37,791 bases of DNA, taken from the NCBI GenBank assembly GCA_009744235.1, contig WPHV01000021.1:1-37791 (forward strand), written 5' to 3'. The first letter of the stretch is position 1. Every line of letters starts with the position of its first letter. A program made the position numbers and the translations under genes. The notes below the pieces were generated by a model. It ran no database searches. It was given only the letters and a program-made list of their open reading frames with translations, and had not been told where the DNA came from. Below are positions 25,793-33,092 of the stretch, one piece after another. The stretch comes from Gillisella vitis (GTDB lineage: Bacteria > Pseudomonadota > Alphaproteobacteria > Rhizobiales > Rhizobiaceae).

Positions 25793-26894
25793 CCTGCGCT
25801 CCCGGTCCGGCCGCCATTTTGAGGATATTGGATCCGGCGATTGCCTCGCAGACGGCGTCCGTGACCTGCTGGGTGGTCGCGGTCCCGCCGACGTCCGGGG
25901 TGAGGATGCCCGCCTCGGTGACGCGTTCCACGGCGCTCATGAGGCGCTGCGCGGCCTCCGTCTCGCCGAGGTGCTCGAGCATCTGCGCCGCCGTCCAGAA
26001 GGTGGCGACCGGATTGGCGATGCCCTTGCCGGTGATGTCGAAGGCCGAGCCGTGGATGGGCTCGAACATCGACGGGAACCGCCGTTCCGGATCGATGTTG
26101 GCGGTCGGCGCGACGCCGAGGGAGCCGGCAAGGGCTCCGGCGAGGTCCGACAGAATATCCGCGTGCAGGTTTGTCGCCACGATCGTGTCGAGACTCTCCG
26201 GCTTCAGCGTCATGCGCACCGTCATGGCGTCGACAAGCATCTTGTCCCAGGTGACGTCGGGGAACTCCCGCGACACCTCGGCGGCGATCTCGTCCCACAT
26301 CACCATGCCGTGACGCTGCGCGTTCGACTTGGTCACGACGGTCAGCAGCTTGCGCGGACGGGCCTGCGCCAGCTTGAACGCGTAGCGCATGATCCGGGTA
26401 ACGCCGACGCGGGTGAAGATCGCCACTTCCGTGCCCACCTCTTCGGGCAGCCCCCTGTGGGCGCGGCCTCCGTGACCGGAATACTCTCCTTCGGAGTTCT
26501 CGCGCACGATCACCCAGTCGAGATCGCCGGGGCCGCAGTTGCGCAACGGCGGCGTGATCCCGGGAAGGATCTTGGTCGGACGAACGTTGGCGTACTGGTC
26601 GAAGCCCTGGCAGATCGGCAGACGCAGGCCCCAGAGCGTGATATGGTCGGGAACGTCCGGCGCGCCGACCGCGCCGAAGTAGATCGCGTCGAACGGCTTG
26701 AGCTGTTCGAGGCCGTCGGCCGGCATCATCACGCCGTGTCTCTTGTAGTAGTCCGATCCCCAGTCGAAGGTCTGGGAATGGATCCTGAAGTCGCCGCTGC
26801 GCTTCTCGAGCGCCTCGAGGACCTGAAGTCCGGCGGCGATCACTTCCGGGCCGATGCCGTCCGCGGGGATGGCGGCGATCTTGTATTCACGCAT
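25779..26894 (-). CDS. ttuC: tartrate dehydrogenase/decarboxylase, copy 1 (in the tct operon)
   Basis: A 371-residue member of the isopropylmalate/isocitrate dehydrogenase family, closest to tartrate dehydrogenase (TtuC/YeaU), which oxidises tartrate or D-malate with NAD and a divalent metal. Visible motifs: IPADGIGPEV at the N-terminus, the substrate-binding IVRENSEGEYSG, the catalytic Lys in TKSNAQRHGM, metal Asp residues in ATNLHADILSDLAG, and the NAD loop IHGSAFDITGKG with the normal Gly282. The ATG at 26894 has only GAGAA upstream because the repeat boundary falls in the ribosome-binding region. The C-terminus is nine residues longer than copy 2 and differs after KMAA, where the repeat ends. 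It lies 108 bp after tctC and overlaps tctB. Confidence 0.92.
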   Translation of the reverse strand: MREYKIAAIPADGIGPEVIAAGLQVLEALEKRSGDFRIHSQTFDWGSDYYKRHGVMMPADGLEQLKPFDAIYFGAVGAPDVPDHITLWGLRLPICQGFDQYANVRPTKILPGITPPLRNCGPGDLDWVIVRENSEGEYSGHGGRAHRGLPEEVGTEVAIFTRVGVTRIMRYAFKLAQARPRKLLTVVTKSNAQRHGMVMWDEIAAEVSREFPDVTWDKMLVDAMTVRMTLKPESLDTIVATNLHADILSDLAGALAGSLGVAPTANIDPERRFPSMFEPIHGSAFDITGKGIANPVATFWTAAQMLEHLGETEAAQRLMSAVERVTEAGILTPDVGGTATTQQVTDAVCEAIAGSNILKMAAGPGAQDDRN

Positions 26895-26904
26895 GGGAAT
26901 TCTC
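25808..26904. repeat. 1,097-bp direct repeat, copy A (ttuC1)
   Basis: Matches 31988-33084 base for base except at 26051 (C here, G at 32231). It spans from 10 nt upstream of the ttuC start codon to the fourth codon before the copy-2 stop. Same orientation, offset 6,180 bp. No terminal inverted repeats or transposase are visible at the borders. Confidence 0.97.
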
Positions 26905-27002
26905 GTCTCTTCTGGAACGACAAGGGAGGGTACTTGGGACGCCGAAAGACCCAAGGGTCTGGTCGGACGTTCTCTGGAGGACGGTCAGGCCCTCCAGATG
27001 TC

Positions 27003-27977
27003 TCACTTTCCGCCGGTGGTGATGACCTTGGTGAGCCGGTCGACCTCCGCTCTGAATTTCTCGTCAAGCGCCGCGGGAGAAGCCAGATCCTGGGAAACGG
27101 GGACCGTACCCAGGCTAGCGAAACGGTCAACAACCGTCTGGTCCTTCAGAGCGATCTTGAGGGCCTCCGAGAGTTTTTCGCGAATGGGCAGTGGAGTGTC
27201 TTTTGGAGCCCATAGCGCATGCCAGGCGCTCAGCTCGAAACCCTTGAGCCCGCTTTCATCGATTGTCGGTAGATCGGGGAGCACCGCGATCCGCGCCTTC
27301 GTCGTCACGGCATAGGCGTGCACTTCCTGCGCCTTGATCTGCGTCGTCGTGTTTGTCGTTTGGTCGCACGCCAAGTCGATGCGGCCGCCCATCAGGTCGG
27401 TCATGGCCGGCCCCATGCCTTTATAGGGAACCAAGGTGATTTTCGTGCCAAGAGCATCCTGCAGCAGGCGTCCACATAGATCTGAAACAGCCCCGGTCCC
27501 AGCGGTGCCGAACGTGACTGCGGGTCCATTTTCCTTCACGTACGCCATGAGGTCCGTGAAGGTCTTCGGCTCCAGGTCTTTCCGACCCACGATCGTCATG
27601 GGCACCTCGGTTATCAAGCCGACGCTCGAGAAGTCCTCGATGGGCTTGTAGGGGAGGTTCGGATAAAGGGCGGCAAACGTCGCGACCCCGATATGGTAGA
27701 GAAGCAGACGGTAACCGTCGGGATCGGCCTTCGCCACGTTTCCGGCGCCGAGCGAACCTCCCGCTCCACCCATATTCTCGACGAGAACCTGTTGTCCGAG
27801 CGTCTTGGACATGGACTGCGCTACCAGGCGGGCGACGGTGTCGCTTGGACCGCCGGCGGCAGCCGGAACCATGATCGTGACTGGGCCCGCGGGATAGGCG
27901 TCTTGAGCATGCGCCGCGCCCGCCACCGCAGCAACTATCGTCAACACGGCCGTCAATTCAAATTTCTTCCGGAACAT
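27003..27977 (-). CDS. tctC: tripartite tricarboxylate transporter substrate-binding protein TctC (Bug family)
   Basis: A 324-residue periplasmic receptor. The signal peptide is clear (basic MFRKKF, hydrophobic LTAVLTIVAAVAGAA, cleavage near AHAQ-DAYP). The mature part starts with the Bug-family signature YPAGPVTIMVPAAAGGPSD, then VENMGGAGGSLGA and the late GRIDLACDQ and LPTIDESGLKGFE segments. Such receptors bind carboxylates such as citrate, tartrate or nicotinate. GGAGGAGGG precedes the ATG by 7 nt. It is the first gene of the operon, divergent from a GntR regulator. The embedded ttuC1 suggests tartrate or a related hydroxy-dicarboxylate as substrate. Confidence 0.93.
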   Translation of the reverse strand: MFRKKFELTAVLTIVAAVAGAAHAQDAYPAGPVTIMVPAAAGGPSDTVARLVAQSMSKTLGQQVLVENMGGAGGSLGAGNVAKADPDGYRLLLYHIGVATFAALYPNLPYKPIEDFSSVGLITEVPMTIVGRKDLEPKTFTDLMAYVKENGPAVTFGTAGTGAVSDLCGRLLQDALGTKITLVPYKGMGPAMTDLMGGRIDLACDQTTNTTTQIKAQEVHAYAVTTKARIAVLPDLPTIDESGLKGFELSAWHALWAPKDTPLPIREKLSEALKIALKDQTVVDRFASLGTVPVSQDLASPAALDEKFRAEVDRLTKVITTGGK

Positions 27978-28035
27978 AAGCCACCCTCCTCCTGGTGCGC
28001 CAACCGGCAGCCTCCACTACCAGTATGCATGCCAG

Positions 28036-28047
28036 CTTGCATGCAAG
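28036..28047. promoter_or_regulatory. palindromic operator candidate for the GntR regulator of the tct operon
   Basis: A perfect 12-bp palindrome, CTTGCATGCAAG, lies between tctC and the divergent GntR gene. The sequence CATGCAAGATG, which includes its right half, is repeated exactly at 28040-28050 and 28080-28090. FadR-type GntR proteins commonly bind short palindromes with a TTG(N4)CAA arrangement, so this is inferred to be the operator controlling both directions. Confidence 0.55.
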
Positions 28048-28126
28048 ATGAAAATGATCGACTTGCGTACGTTTGTCAACATGCAAGATGCGCTGTAAAA
28101 GACCTGTCTATTCATCGGGAATGATC

Positions 28127-28873
28127 ATGGTTAGACTAGGCAACATGCTGCGTGCAGCCGTACGGGATACCGCGCAGCAGTTTCCCGAATCCGTCGGAGG
28201 GGTCGGCTCTTCTTCCGGACGGGTCACGGAGGCCTACCAGGCCATCCGTAAGGCGATACGCGCGAATATCTTCCCACCGGGCTATCAAGCCGCGGAGATT
28301 GAAATCGCGCGCCAGCTCGGCATGAGCAGGACACCCGTGCACGAAGCTATGGCGAGACTGCAAGAAGACGGGCTGGTGCGGATTCTGCCGAAAAAGGGTA
28401 TTATCATATGCGCTCTCTCGCCGGCGGATATCGAAGAGATCTACGAGGTGACGATCGCACTCGAAGGTGCGGCCGCAGCCAGACTTGCCAGAATCGAACC
28501 CGTTGAGAAACGCGACGTCATCGCGGAATTGCGCGACGCTACGAATGCTATGGTTTCCGCGCTGGCTGAGAACGACCTGCCGGCCTGGGCAGAAGCCGAC
28601 GAACGTTTCCATGAAACTCTGGTGGTTCGAAGCGGCAACGGCAGGTTGACGCGGATGGCGGGAACCGTCGCTGACCAACTACACCGAGCGCGCGTCTTCA
28701 CACTGAACTTGCGTCCGTTGCCGGTTGGGTCATCGGAAGAACATCTCGCCATCATCGACGCCATCGAGAAGGGCGCGGAACGGGAGGCCAGCGCAGCAGC
28801 GAGGCTGCACCGGAAGCACGCGCACGATCAACTCGTTCCTCTCATTGCGAAGCTGAACTTACAAAACCTTTAG
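28127..28873 (+). CDS. GntR-family transcriptional regulator (FCD domain) of the tct operon
   Basis: About 248 residues. After a roughly 30-residue N-terminal lead, the winged helix (AYQAIRKAIRANIFPPGYQA, then EIARQLGMSRTPVHEAMARLQEDGLV) is followed by the helical FCD effector domain, with metal-site residues in ADERFHETLV, EEHLAIIDAI and ARLHRKH. Several starts are possible: TTG 28073, ATG 28121, 28127 and 28145; 28127 has GGGA about 6 nt upstream, but the choice is not secure. Divergent from tctC, it is inferred to respond to the imported carboxylate or a breakdown product. It is a separate regulator from the LysR protein of the ttu operon. Confidence 0.88.
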   Translation: MVRLGNMLRAAVRDTAQQFPESVGGVGSSSGRVTEAYQAIRKAIRANIFPPGYQAAEIEIARQLGMSRTPVHEAMARLQEDGLVRILPKKGIIICALSPADIEEIYEVTIALEGAAAARLARIEPVEKRDVIAELRDATNAMVSALAENDLPAWAEADERFHETLVVRSGNGRLTRMAGTVADQLHRARVFTLNLRPLPVGSSEEHLAIIDAIEKGAEREASAAARLHRKHAHDQLVPLIAKLNLQNL

Positions 28874-28889
28874 GCCACCTGACTTCAAC

Positions 28890-28935
28890 CCGTTGTCTCA
28901 ACTTGCCGTATGCCGTTGCCTTAACTTGCCGTATG
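28890..28935. repeat. two tandem 23-bp units
   Basis: Units at 28890-28912 and 28913-28935 are adjacent and identical except at two positions; the shared core is AACTTGCCGTATG. They lie just after the GntR stop. A short AAGCT/AGCTT hairpin follows at 28938-28950 with a few T residues, a weak terminator candidate. Confidence 0.7.
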
Positions 28936-29286
28936 GTAAGCTGCTAGCTTTTACCCGCAACGTCTGAAGCCCAGTGTCTCGGCTGCGACGGCCATTAAAC
29001 CGCTGTTACGGAACGCTACGCGATGCACATGAATCACACTCCCGGCAATCTGCGACAGGCGGCAATGGTCCGGATCGACCAGGCGATCCGCGAACCGTTG
29101 CGGACGAAAACAGCAGCGCGTCGACAACACAATCGTCTCTGATACCTCAGGGTTCCTTCATGTTACGGCCAACGACCGCATGGGCAAATGTTCTCTCATG
29201 TCATTCTAACGCGGTTCGGACAACGATACCCGCAAACTGCGGGGCGATGTTCCGGCTCATCACATGATACAGTCAAAGCTTGGTTT
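28936..29286. other. convergent gap between the GntR gene and ttuE
   Basis: About 350 bp with no supportable gene. The plus-strand frame 28974-29267 has no ribosome binding site and an unstructured translation. No clear terminator for the ttu operon was found. Confidence 0.4.
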
Positions 29287-30711
29287 CTAGACGACCTCAG
29301 TCACCCGTAAATTATTCGTGCTACCTGGCGTTGCGAACGGAAACCCGGTGACGACGACGATATGCTCACCTGCGGCGGCCAGCCTAGTTTCAAGCGCTGC
29401 CTGCTTCGCGCGCTCTACAGACAGCTCGTACGTGTCGTCGTTTGATGAGACAATCGTCACCACTCCCCACATTATGCCCAACTGATGGGCCGTCTTATCA
29501 GACGGCGTAAGCGCCAGGATCGGGAGAGGAGGGCGAGCACGGCTAATTCGGGCTGCGGTCGTCCCGCTCACCGTGAAAGCAACGATCGCGGGCGCATTCA
29601 GGGAAATCGCGACTTCAGCGGCTGCTGACGCGACGGCGTGTGGTGGAGTCTGGCGGATCTTTGGTTCGGTTGCTGCGAGGATGGGGCGATATAGCTTGTG
29701 TTTTTCGGTCTTCTCAATAATCCGGCTCATCATCTCGACGGTTTCAACAGGAAACGCTCCGGTTGCCGACTCGGCGGACAGCATCACGGCATCAGCGCCG
29801 TCATAGATCGCTCCGGCGACGTCGGAGGCCTCCGCCCGCGTAGGAGTAGGGGAGTTGACCATCGAATCGAGCATCTGGGTGGCGACGATTACCGGCTTTG
29901 CAGCCATGCGGCACGCACGGATCAGCTCCTTCTGGCGCCCCGGCACGTCTTCGGGAGGAATCTCGACTCCGAGATCGCCTCGTGCAACCATGACAGCGTC
30001 AGACAGTCGTACGATTTCATCGATCTCGTCCAGAGCAGAAGGCTTCTCGATCTTCGCGATGAGACCGGCTCTATCGCTGACGAGAGAACGCGCTTCGATC
30101 ATGTCCCGAGCCGTTTGGACAAACGACAGGGCAACCCAGTCTACTCCGAGTTCCAAGCCGAACTCCAAGTCCTTTCTGTCCTTGGGGGTCAGCGGCGAGA
30201 TATCCAGCACCGAACCCGGTAGGTTAACGCCCTTCCGATCGGAAATCACGCCGCTGACAACGACGACAGCGTCGATGACATCGGGCCCAACCCCCGTTAC
30301 GCGGACCCTCACCCTCCCGTCGTCGATAAGTAGATAGTCGCCAGGTTTGACCGCGGCGAAAATCTCGCGGTGAGGGAGCGGAATATCCAATACGCCAGCG
30401 CCCGGCTGTGTGCCGCACAAGAACCTGATGTCCGTGCCCTTATGCAGGTCCAATCGGCCTTTCTGCAGCACTCCGATCCTGATCTTCGGACCCTGTAGAT
30501 CCTGGAGGATTCCAATAGACGTGCCGAGTTCGCGGTCGAGGCTGCGGATGTTTCGATATACTGCAGCGTGATCGTCTTTGCTCCCATGGCTGAAGTTAAG
30601 TCGGAACGTATCCACGCCGGCCAAGAACATGGCCTTCAGCATAGAAGGGGAACTGCAGGCGGGTCCCACCGTCGCGACGATCTTCGCTCGGCGATTTGTA
30701 CGAAGGATCAT
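29287..30711 (-). CDS. ttuE: pyruvate kinase (TtuE-type)
   Basis: A 474-residue pyruvate kinase, converting phosphoenolpyruvate and ADP to pyruvate and ATP. Domain A opens with RAKIVATVGPACSS and RLNFSHGS; the catalytic Lys is in LIAKIEKPSALDEIDEI, the metal site in MVARGDLGVEIPPE, and the TRAEASDVAGAIYDGADAVML block is intact. The C-terminal regulatory domain is present (AIVAFTVSGTTAARISR). It begins 3 nt after the ttuD stop, so it is the last gene of ttuB-C-D-E, matching the order in the Agrobacterium vitis tartrate operon, where ttuE is a pyruvate kinase. In that pathway it would complete glycerate to pyruvate. A housekeeping kinase is presumably encoded elsewhere. Confidence 0.93.
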   Translation of the reverse strand: MILRTNRRAKIVATVGPACSSPSMLKAMFLAGVDTFRLNFSHGSKDDHAAVYRNIRSLDRELGTSIGILQDLQGPKIRIGVLQKGRLDLHKGTDIRFLCGTQPGAGVLDIPLPHREIFAAVKPGDYLLIDDGRVRVRVTGVGPDVIDAVVVVSGVISDRKGVNLPGSVLDISPLTPKDRKDLEFGLELGVDWVALSFVQTARDMIEARSLVSDRAGLIAKIEKPSALDEIDEIVRLSDAVMVARGDLGVEIPPEDVPGRQKELIRACRMAAKPVIVATQMLDSMVNSPTPTRAEASDVAGAIYDGADAVMLSAESATGAFPVETVEMMSRIIEKTEKHKLYRPILAATEPKIRQTPPHAVASAAAEVAISLNAPAIVAFTVSGTTAARISRARPPLPILALTPSDKTAHQLGIMWGVVTIVSSNDDTYELSVERAKQAALETRLAAAGEHIVVVTGFPFATPGSTNNLRVTEVV

Positions 30712-30714
30712 GGC

Positions 30715-31983
30715 TTAACCAATCAAAATGGCGCGGATGTCGTTTACGTTCGTCAACGTCGGTCCAGTGACGATCAAGTCGCCGACCGCGCTGAACGCGC
30801 TGAAGCTGTCGTGCTTCGATAAAGCGGCTCGCGCGTCAACACCTGCCGCCCGCATTCTGGCAAGGCTGTCTGGTCCTATGATCGCGCCTGCCGCATTTTC
30901 AATGCCGTCGATCCCGTCAGTATCCCCAGCCATGGCCCAGATGCCCTCTTGCCCCGAAATCCCCAACGCTAGACTAAGCAGGAACTCGGTGTTTCGCCCG
31001 CCCCGACCGCGATTGTCGGCAGGAAGAGAGACCGTGGTTTCGCCGCCCGAGAGCAGTACAGCGGGACCGGCGATGGGAAGCCCTCTGGTTCTTGCCGAAG
31101 TTGCGATGCCCGCCAGCACAGTTCCGACATCCTTGGCCTCTCCCTGCAGGGCGTCGCCCAGCACGAGGGGCTGCAGGCCGGCCTCTAGCGCCACCTTCGC
31201 GGCTGCCTCCAACGCCATCGAAGGCGAAGCGATCATCCGAACTTCGGAACGCATCGAATGGGACGAGGACGGTGCCCCACCATGCGCGAGGACCAGTTTG
31301 GCGGACTGCGGTAGGTCCAGCCGGTATCTGGCCACGATTTCGTTGGCCTCCTCGATTGTGGTGCCGTTTGCGACCGTAGGGCCCGACGCGATCTCCGATG
31401 GATCGTCTCCTGGGACATCGGATATGAGCAGAGTCACCACCTGGGCAGGGTAGGCTTGTTGAGCCAGCCTTCCGCCCTTGATGCCGGACAACTGCTTCCG
31501 GACCGTATTCATTTCGCCGATTGTCGCGCCACTGGCAAGTAGAGCCTTGTTGACGGCTTTCTTGTCCTCGAGCGTCATCGTGCAGGCAGGAGAGACAAGA
31601 AGTGACGATCCTCCGCCCGAAATCAGAGCGATCACCATGTCGTCGGGACCGAGACCACTGACTGCCAGGAGTATTCGTTCCGCGGCCTCCAGGCTCATTT
31701 CGTCAGGGACGGGATGGGACGCTTCAATGATTTCGATGCGACCCGCCGGGACCGCGTGACCGTATCTCGTGACGACAATACCGTCCATGTCGACGTCACC
31801 CCAAGCGGCGTCGAGTGCGGCAGCCATGGCAGCGGACGCCTTTCCAGCTCCGACGACCACACAGCGCCCCTTCGGACGCTGTGGAAGGTTGCTGGCCAAT
31901 ACCGCAGCCGGATTGGCACTGGCGACCGCCGCTTCGAACATTCGAAGCAGTACATCGCGCGCGGACTTGTCGTCCCATTTCAT
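30715..31983 (-). CDS. ttuD: glycerate 2-kinase / hydroxypyruvate reductase family protein (MOFRL), TtuD-type
   Basis: A 422-residue protein of the GckA/TtuD glycerate-kinase family. Motifs: VVVGAGKASAAMA near residue 45, ISGGGSSLLVSPA at about 115-130, the long N-terminal DUF4147 domain, and the C-terminal MOFRL domain with NRGRGGRNTEFLLSLAL and DTDGIDG. The family was first called hydroxypyruvate reductase, but characterised members phosphorylate D-glycerate to 2-phosphoglycerate. The ATG at 31983 overlaps the ttuC2 stop (ATGA). The open frame continues upstream to 32478, but that part is only the antisense-like shadow of ttuC in another frame and is excluded. It acts between tartrate dehydrogenase and pyruvate kinase. 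Confidence 0.92.
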   Translation of the reverse strand: MKWDDKSARDVLLRMFEAAVASANPAAVLASNLPQRPKGRCVVVGAGKASAAMAAALDAAWGDVDMDGIVVTRYGHAVPAGRIEIIEASHPVPDEMSLEAAERILLAVSGLGPDDMVIALISGGGSSLLVSPACTMTLEDKKAVNKALLASGATIGEMNTVRKQLSGIKGGRLAQQAYPAQVVTLLISDVPGDDPSEIASGPTVANGTTIEEANEIVARYRLDLPQSAKLVLAHGGAPSSSHSMRSEVRMIASPSMALEAAAKVALEAGLQPLVLGDALQGEAKDVGTVLAGIATSARTRGLPIAGPAVLLSGGETTVSLPADNRGRGGRNTEFLLSLALGISGQEGIWAMAGDTDGIDGIENAAGAIIGPDSLARMRAAGVDARAALSKHDSFSAFSAVGDLIVTGPTLTNVNDIRAILIG

Positions 31984-33074
31984 CCGACGGCCGCCATTTT
32001 GAGGATATTGGATCCGGCGATTGCCTCGCAGACGGCGTCCGTGACCTGCTGGGTGGTCGCGGTCCCGCCGACGTCCGGGGTGAGGATGCCCGCCTCGGTG
32101 ACGCGTTCCACGGCGCTCATGAGGCGCTGCGCGGCCTCCGTCTCGCCGAGGTGCTCGAGCATCTGCGCCGCCGTCCAGAAGGTGGCGACCGGATTGGCGA
32201 TGCCCTTGCCGGTGATGTCGAAGGCCGAGCGGTGGATGGGCTCGAACATCGACGGGAACCGCCGTTCCGGATCGATGTTGGCGGTCGGCGCGACGCCGAG
32301 GGAGCCGGCAAGGGCTCCGGCGAGGTCCGACAGAATATCCGCGTGCAGGTTTGTCGCCACGATCGTGTCGAGACTCTCCGGCTTCAGCGTCATGCGCACC
32401 GTCATGGCGTCGACAAGCATCTTGTCCCAGGTGACGTCGGGGAACTCCCGCGACACCTCGGCGGCGATCTCGTCCCACATCACCATGCCGTGACGCTGCG
32501 CGTTCGACTTGGTCACGACGGTCAGCAGCTTGCGCGGACGGGCCTGCGCCAGCTTGAACGCGTAGCGCATGATCCGGGTAACGCCGACGCGGGTGAAGAT
32601 CGCCACTTCCGTGCCCACCTCTTCGGGCAGCCCCCTGTGGGCGCGGCCTCCGTGACCGGAATACTCTCCTTCGGAGTTCTCGCGCACGATCACCCAGTCG
32701 AGATCGCCGGGGCCGCAGTTGCGCAACGGCGGCGTGATCCCGGGAAGGATCTTGGTCGGACGAACGTTGGCGTACTGGTCGAAGCCCTGGCAGATCGGCA
32801 GACGCAGGCCCCAGAGCGTGATATGGTCGGGAACGTCCGGCGCGCCGACCGCGCCGAAGTAGATCGCGTCGAACGGCTTGAGCTGTTCGAGGCCGTCGGC
32901 CGGCATCATCACGCCGTGTCTCTTGTAGTAGTCCGATCCCCAGTCGAAGGTCTGGGAATGGATCCTGAAGTCGCCGCTGCGCTTCTCGAGCGCCTCGAGG
33001 ACCTGAAGTCCGGCGGCGATCACTTCCGGGCCGATGCCGTCCGCGGGGATGGCGGCGATCTTGTATTCACGCAT
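31980..33074 (-). CDS. ttuC: tartrate dehydrogenase/decarboxylase, copy 2 (in the ttu operon), with G282R
   Basis: A 364-residue near-twin of copy 1: identical over residues 1-360 except residue 282, then ending KMAAVG. The conserved NAD-binding loop reads IHRSAFDITGKG instead of IHGSAFDITGKG, because the first base of codon 282 is changed (32231). In this dehydrogenase family the Gly of the H-G-S motif is nearly invariant and lines the adenine pocket, so reduced or lost activity is likely; this is inference. All other motifs (IVRENSEGEYSG, TKSNAQRHGM, LHADILSD) are intact. It has a normal ribosome binding site (TGGAG about 10 nt upstream), lies 18 nt after ttuB and overlaps ttuD by 4 nt, the native ttu operon position. 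Confidence 0.92.
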   Translation of the reverse strand: MREYKIAAIPADGIGPEVIAAGLQVLEALEKRSGDFRIHSQTFDWGSDYYKRHGVMMPADGLEQLKPFDAIYFGAVGAPDVPDHITLWGLRLPICQGFDQYANVRPTKILPGITPPLRNCGPGDLDWVIVRENSEGEYSGHGGRAHRGLPEEVGTEVAIFTRVGVTRIMRYAFKLAQARPRKLLTVVTKSNAQRHGMVMWDEIAAEVSREFPDVTWDKMLVDAMTVRMTLKPESLDTIVATNLHADILSDLAGALAGSLGVAPTANIDPERRFPSMFEPIHRSAFDITGKGIANPVATFWTAAQMLEHLGETEAAQRLMSAVERVTEAGILTPDVGGTATTQQVTDAVCEAIAGSNILKMAAVG

Positions 33075-33084
33075 GGGAATTCTC
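31988..33084. repeat. 1,097-bp direct repeat, copy B (ttuC2)
   Basis: Second copy of the repeat at 25808-26904, same orientation, one mismatch (32231). The left edge falls in the last codons of ttuC2 and the right edge just inside its ribosome binding site. Recombination between the copies would delete tctC, the GntR gene, ttuE and ttuD. Confidence 0.97.
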
Positions 33085-33092
33085 CAGTTTGC

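Noticed and set aside
25737..27215. 492-codon open frame on the plus strand across tctB and ttuC1
   Set aside because: It is antisense to genes with clear catalytic motifs; the translation is Arg/His/Gly-rich and repeats in the second ttuC copy (31815-33320) simply because the DNA is repeated.
30715..32478. 587-codon frame suggesting a long N-terminal extension or fusion of ttuD
   Set aside because: The extra part (31984-32478) lies in another frame of ttuC2 and is low-complexity Arg/His/Asp-rich; the ATG at 31983 with ATGA overlap gives a normal-length family member.
25808..33084. Insertion sequence or transposon as carrier of the ttuC duplication
   Set aside because: The repeat edges fall inside coding and ribosome-binding sequence, with no terminal inverted repeats, target duplications or transposase in the window.
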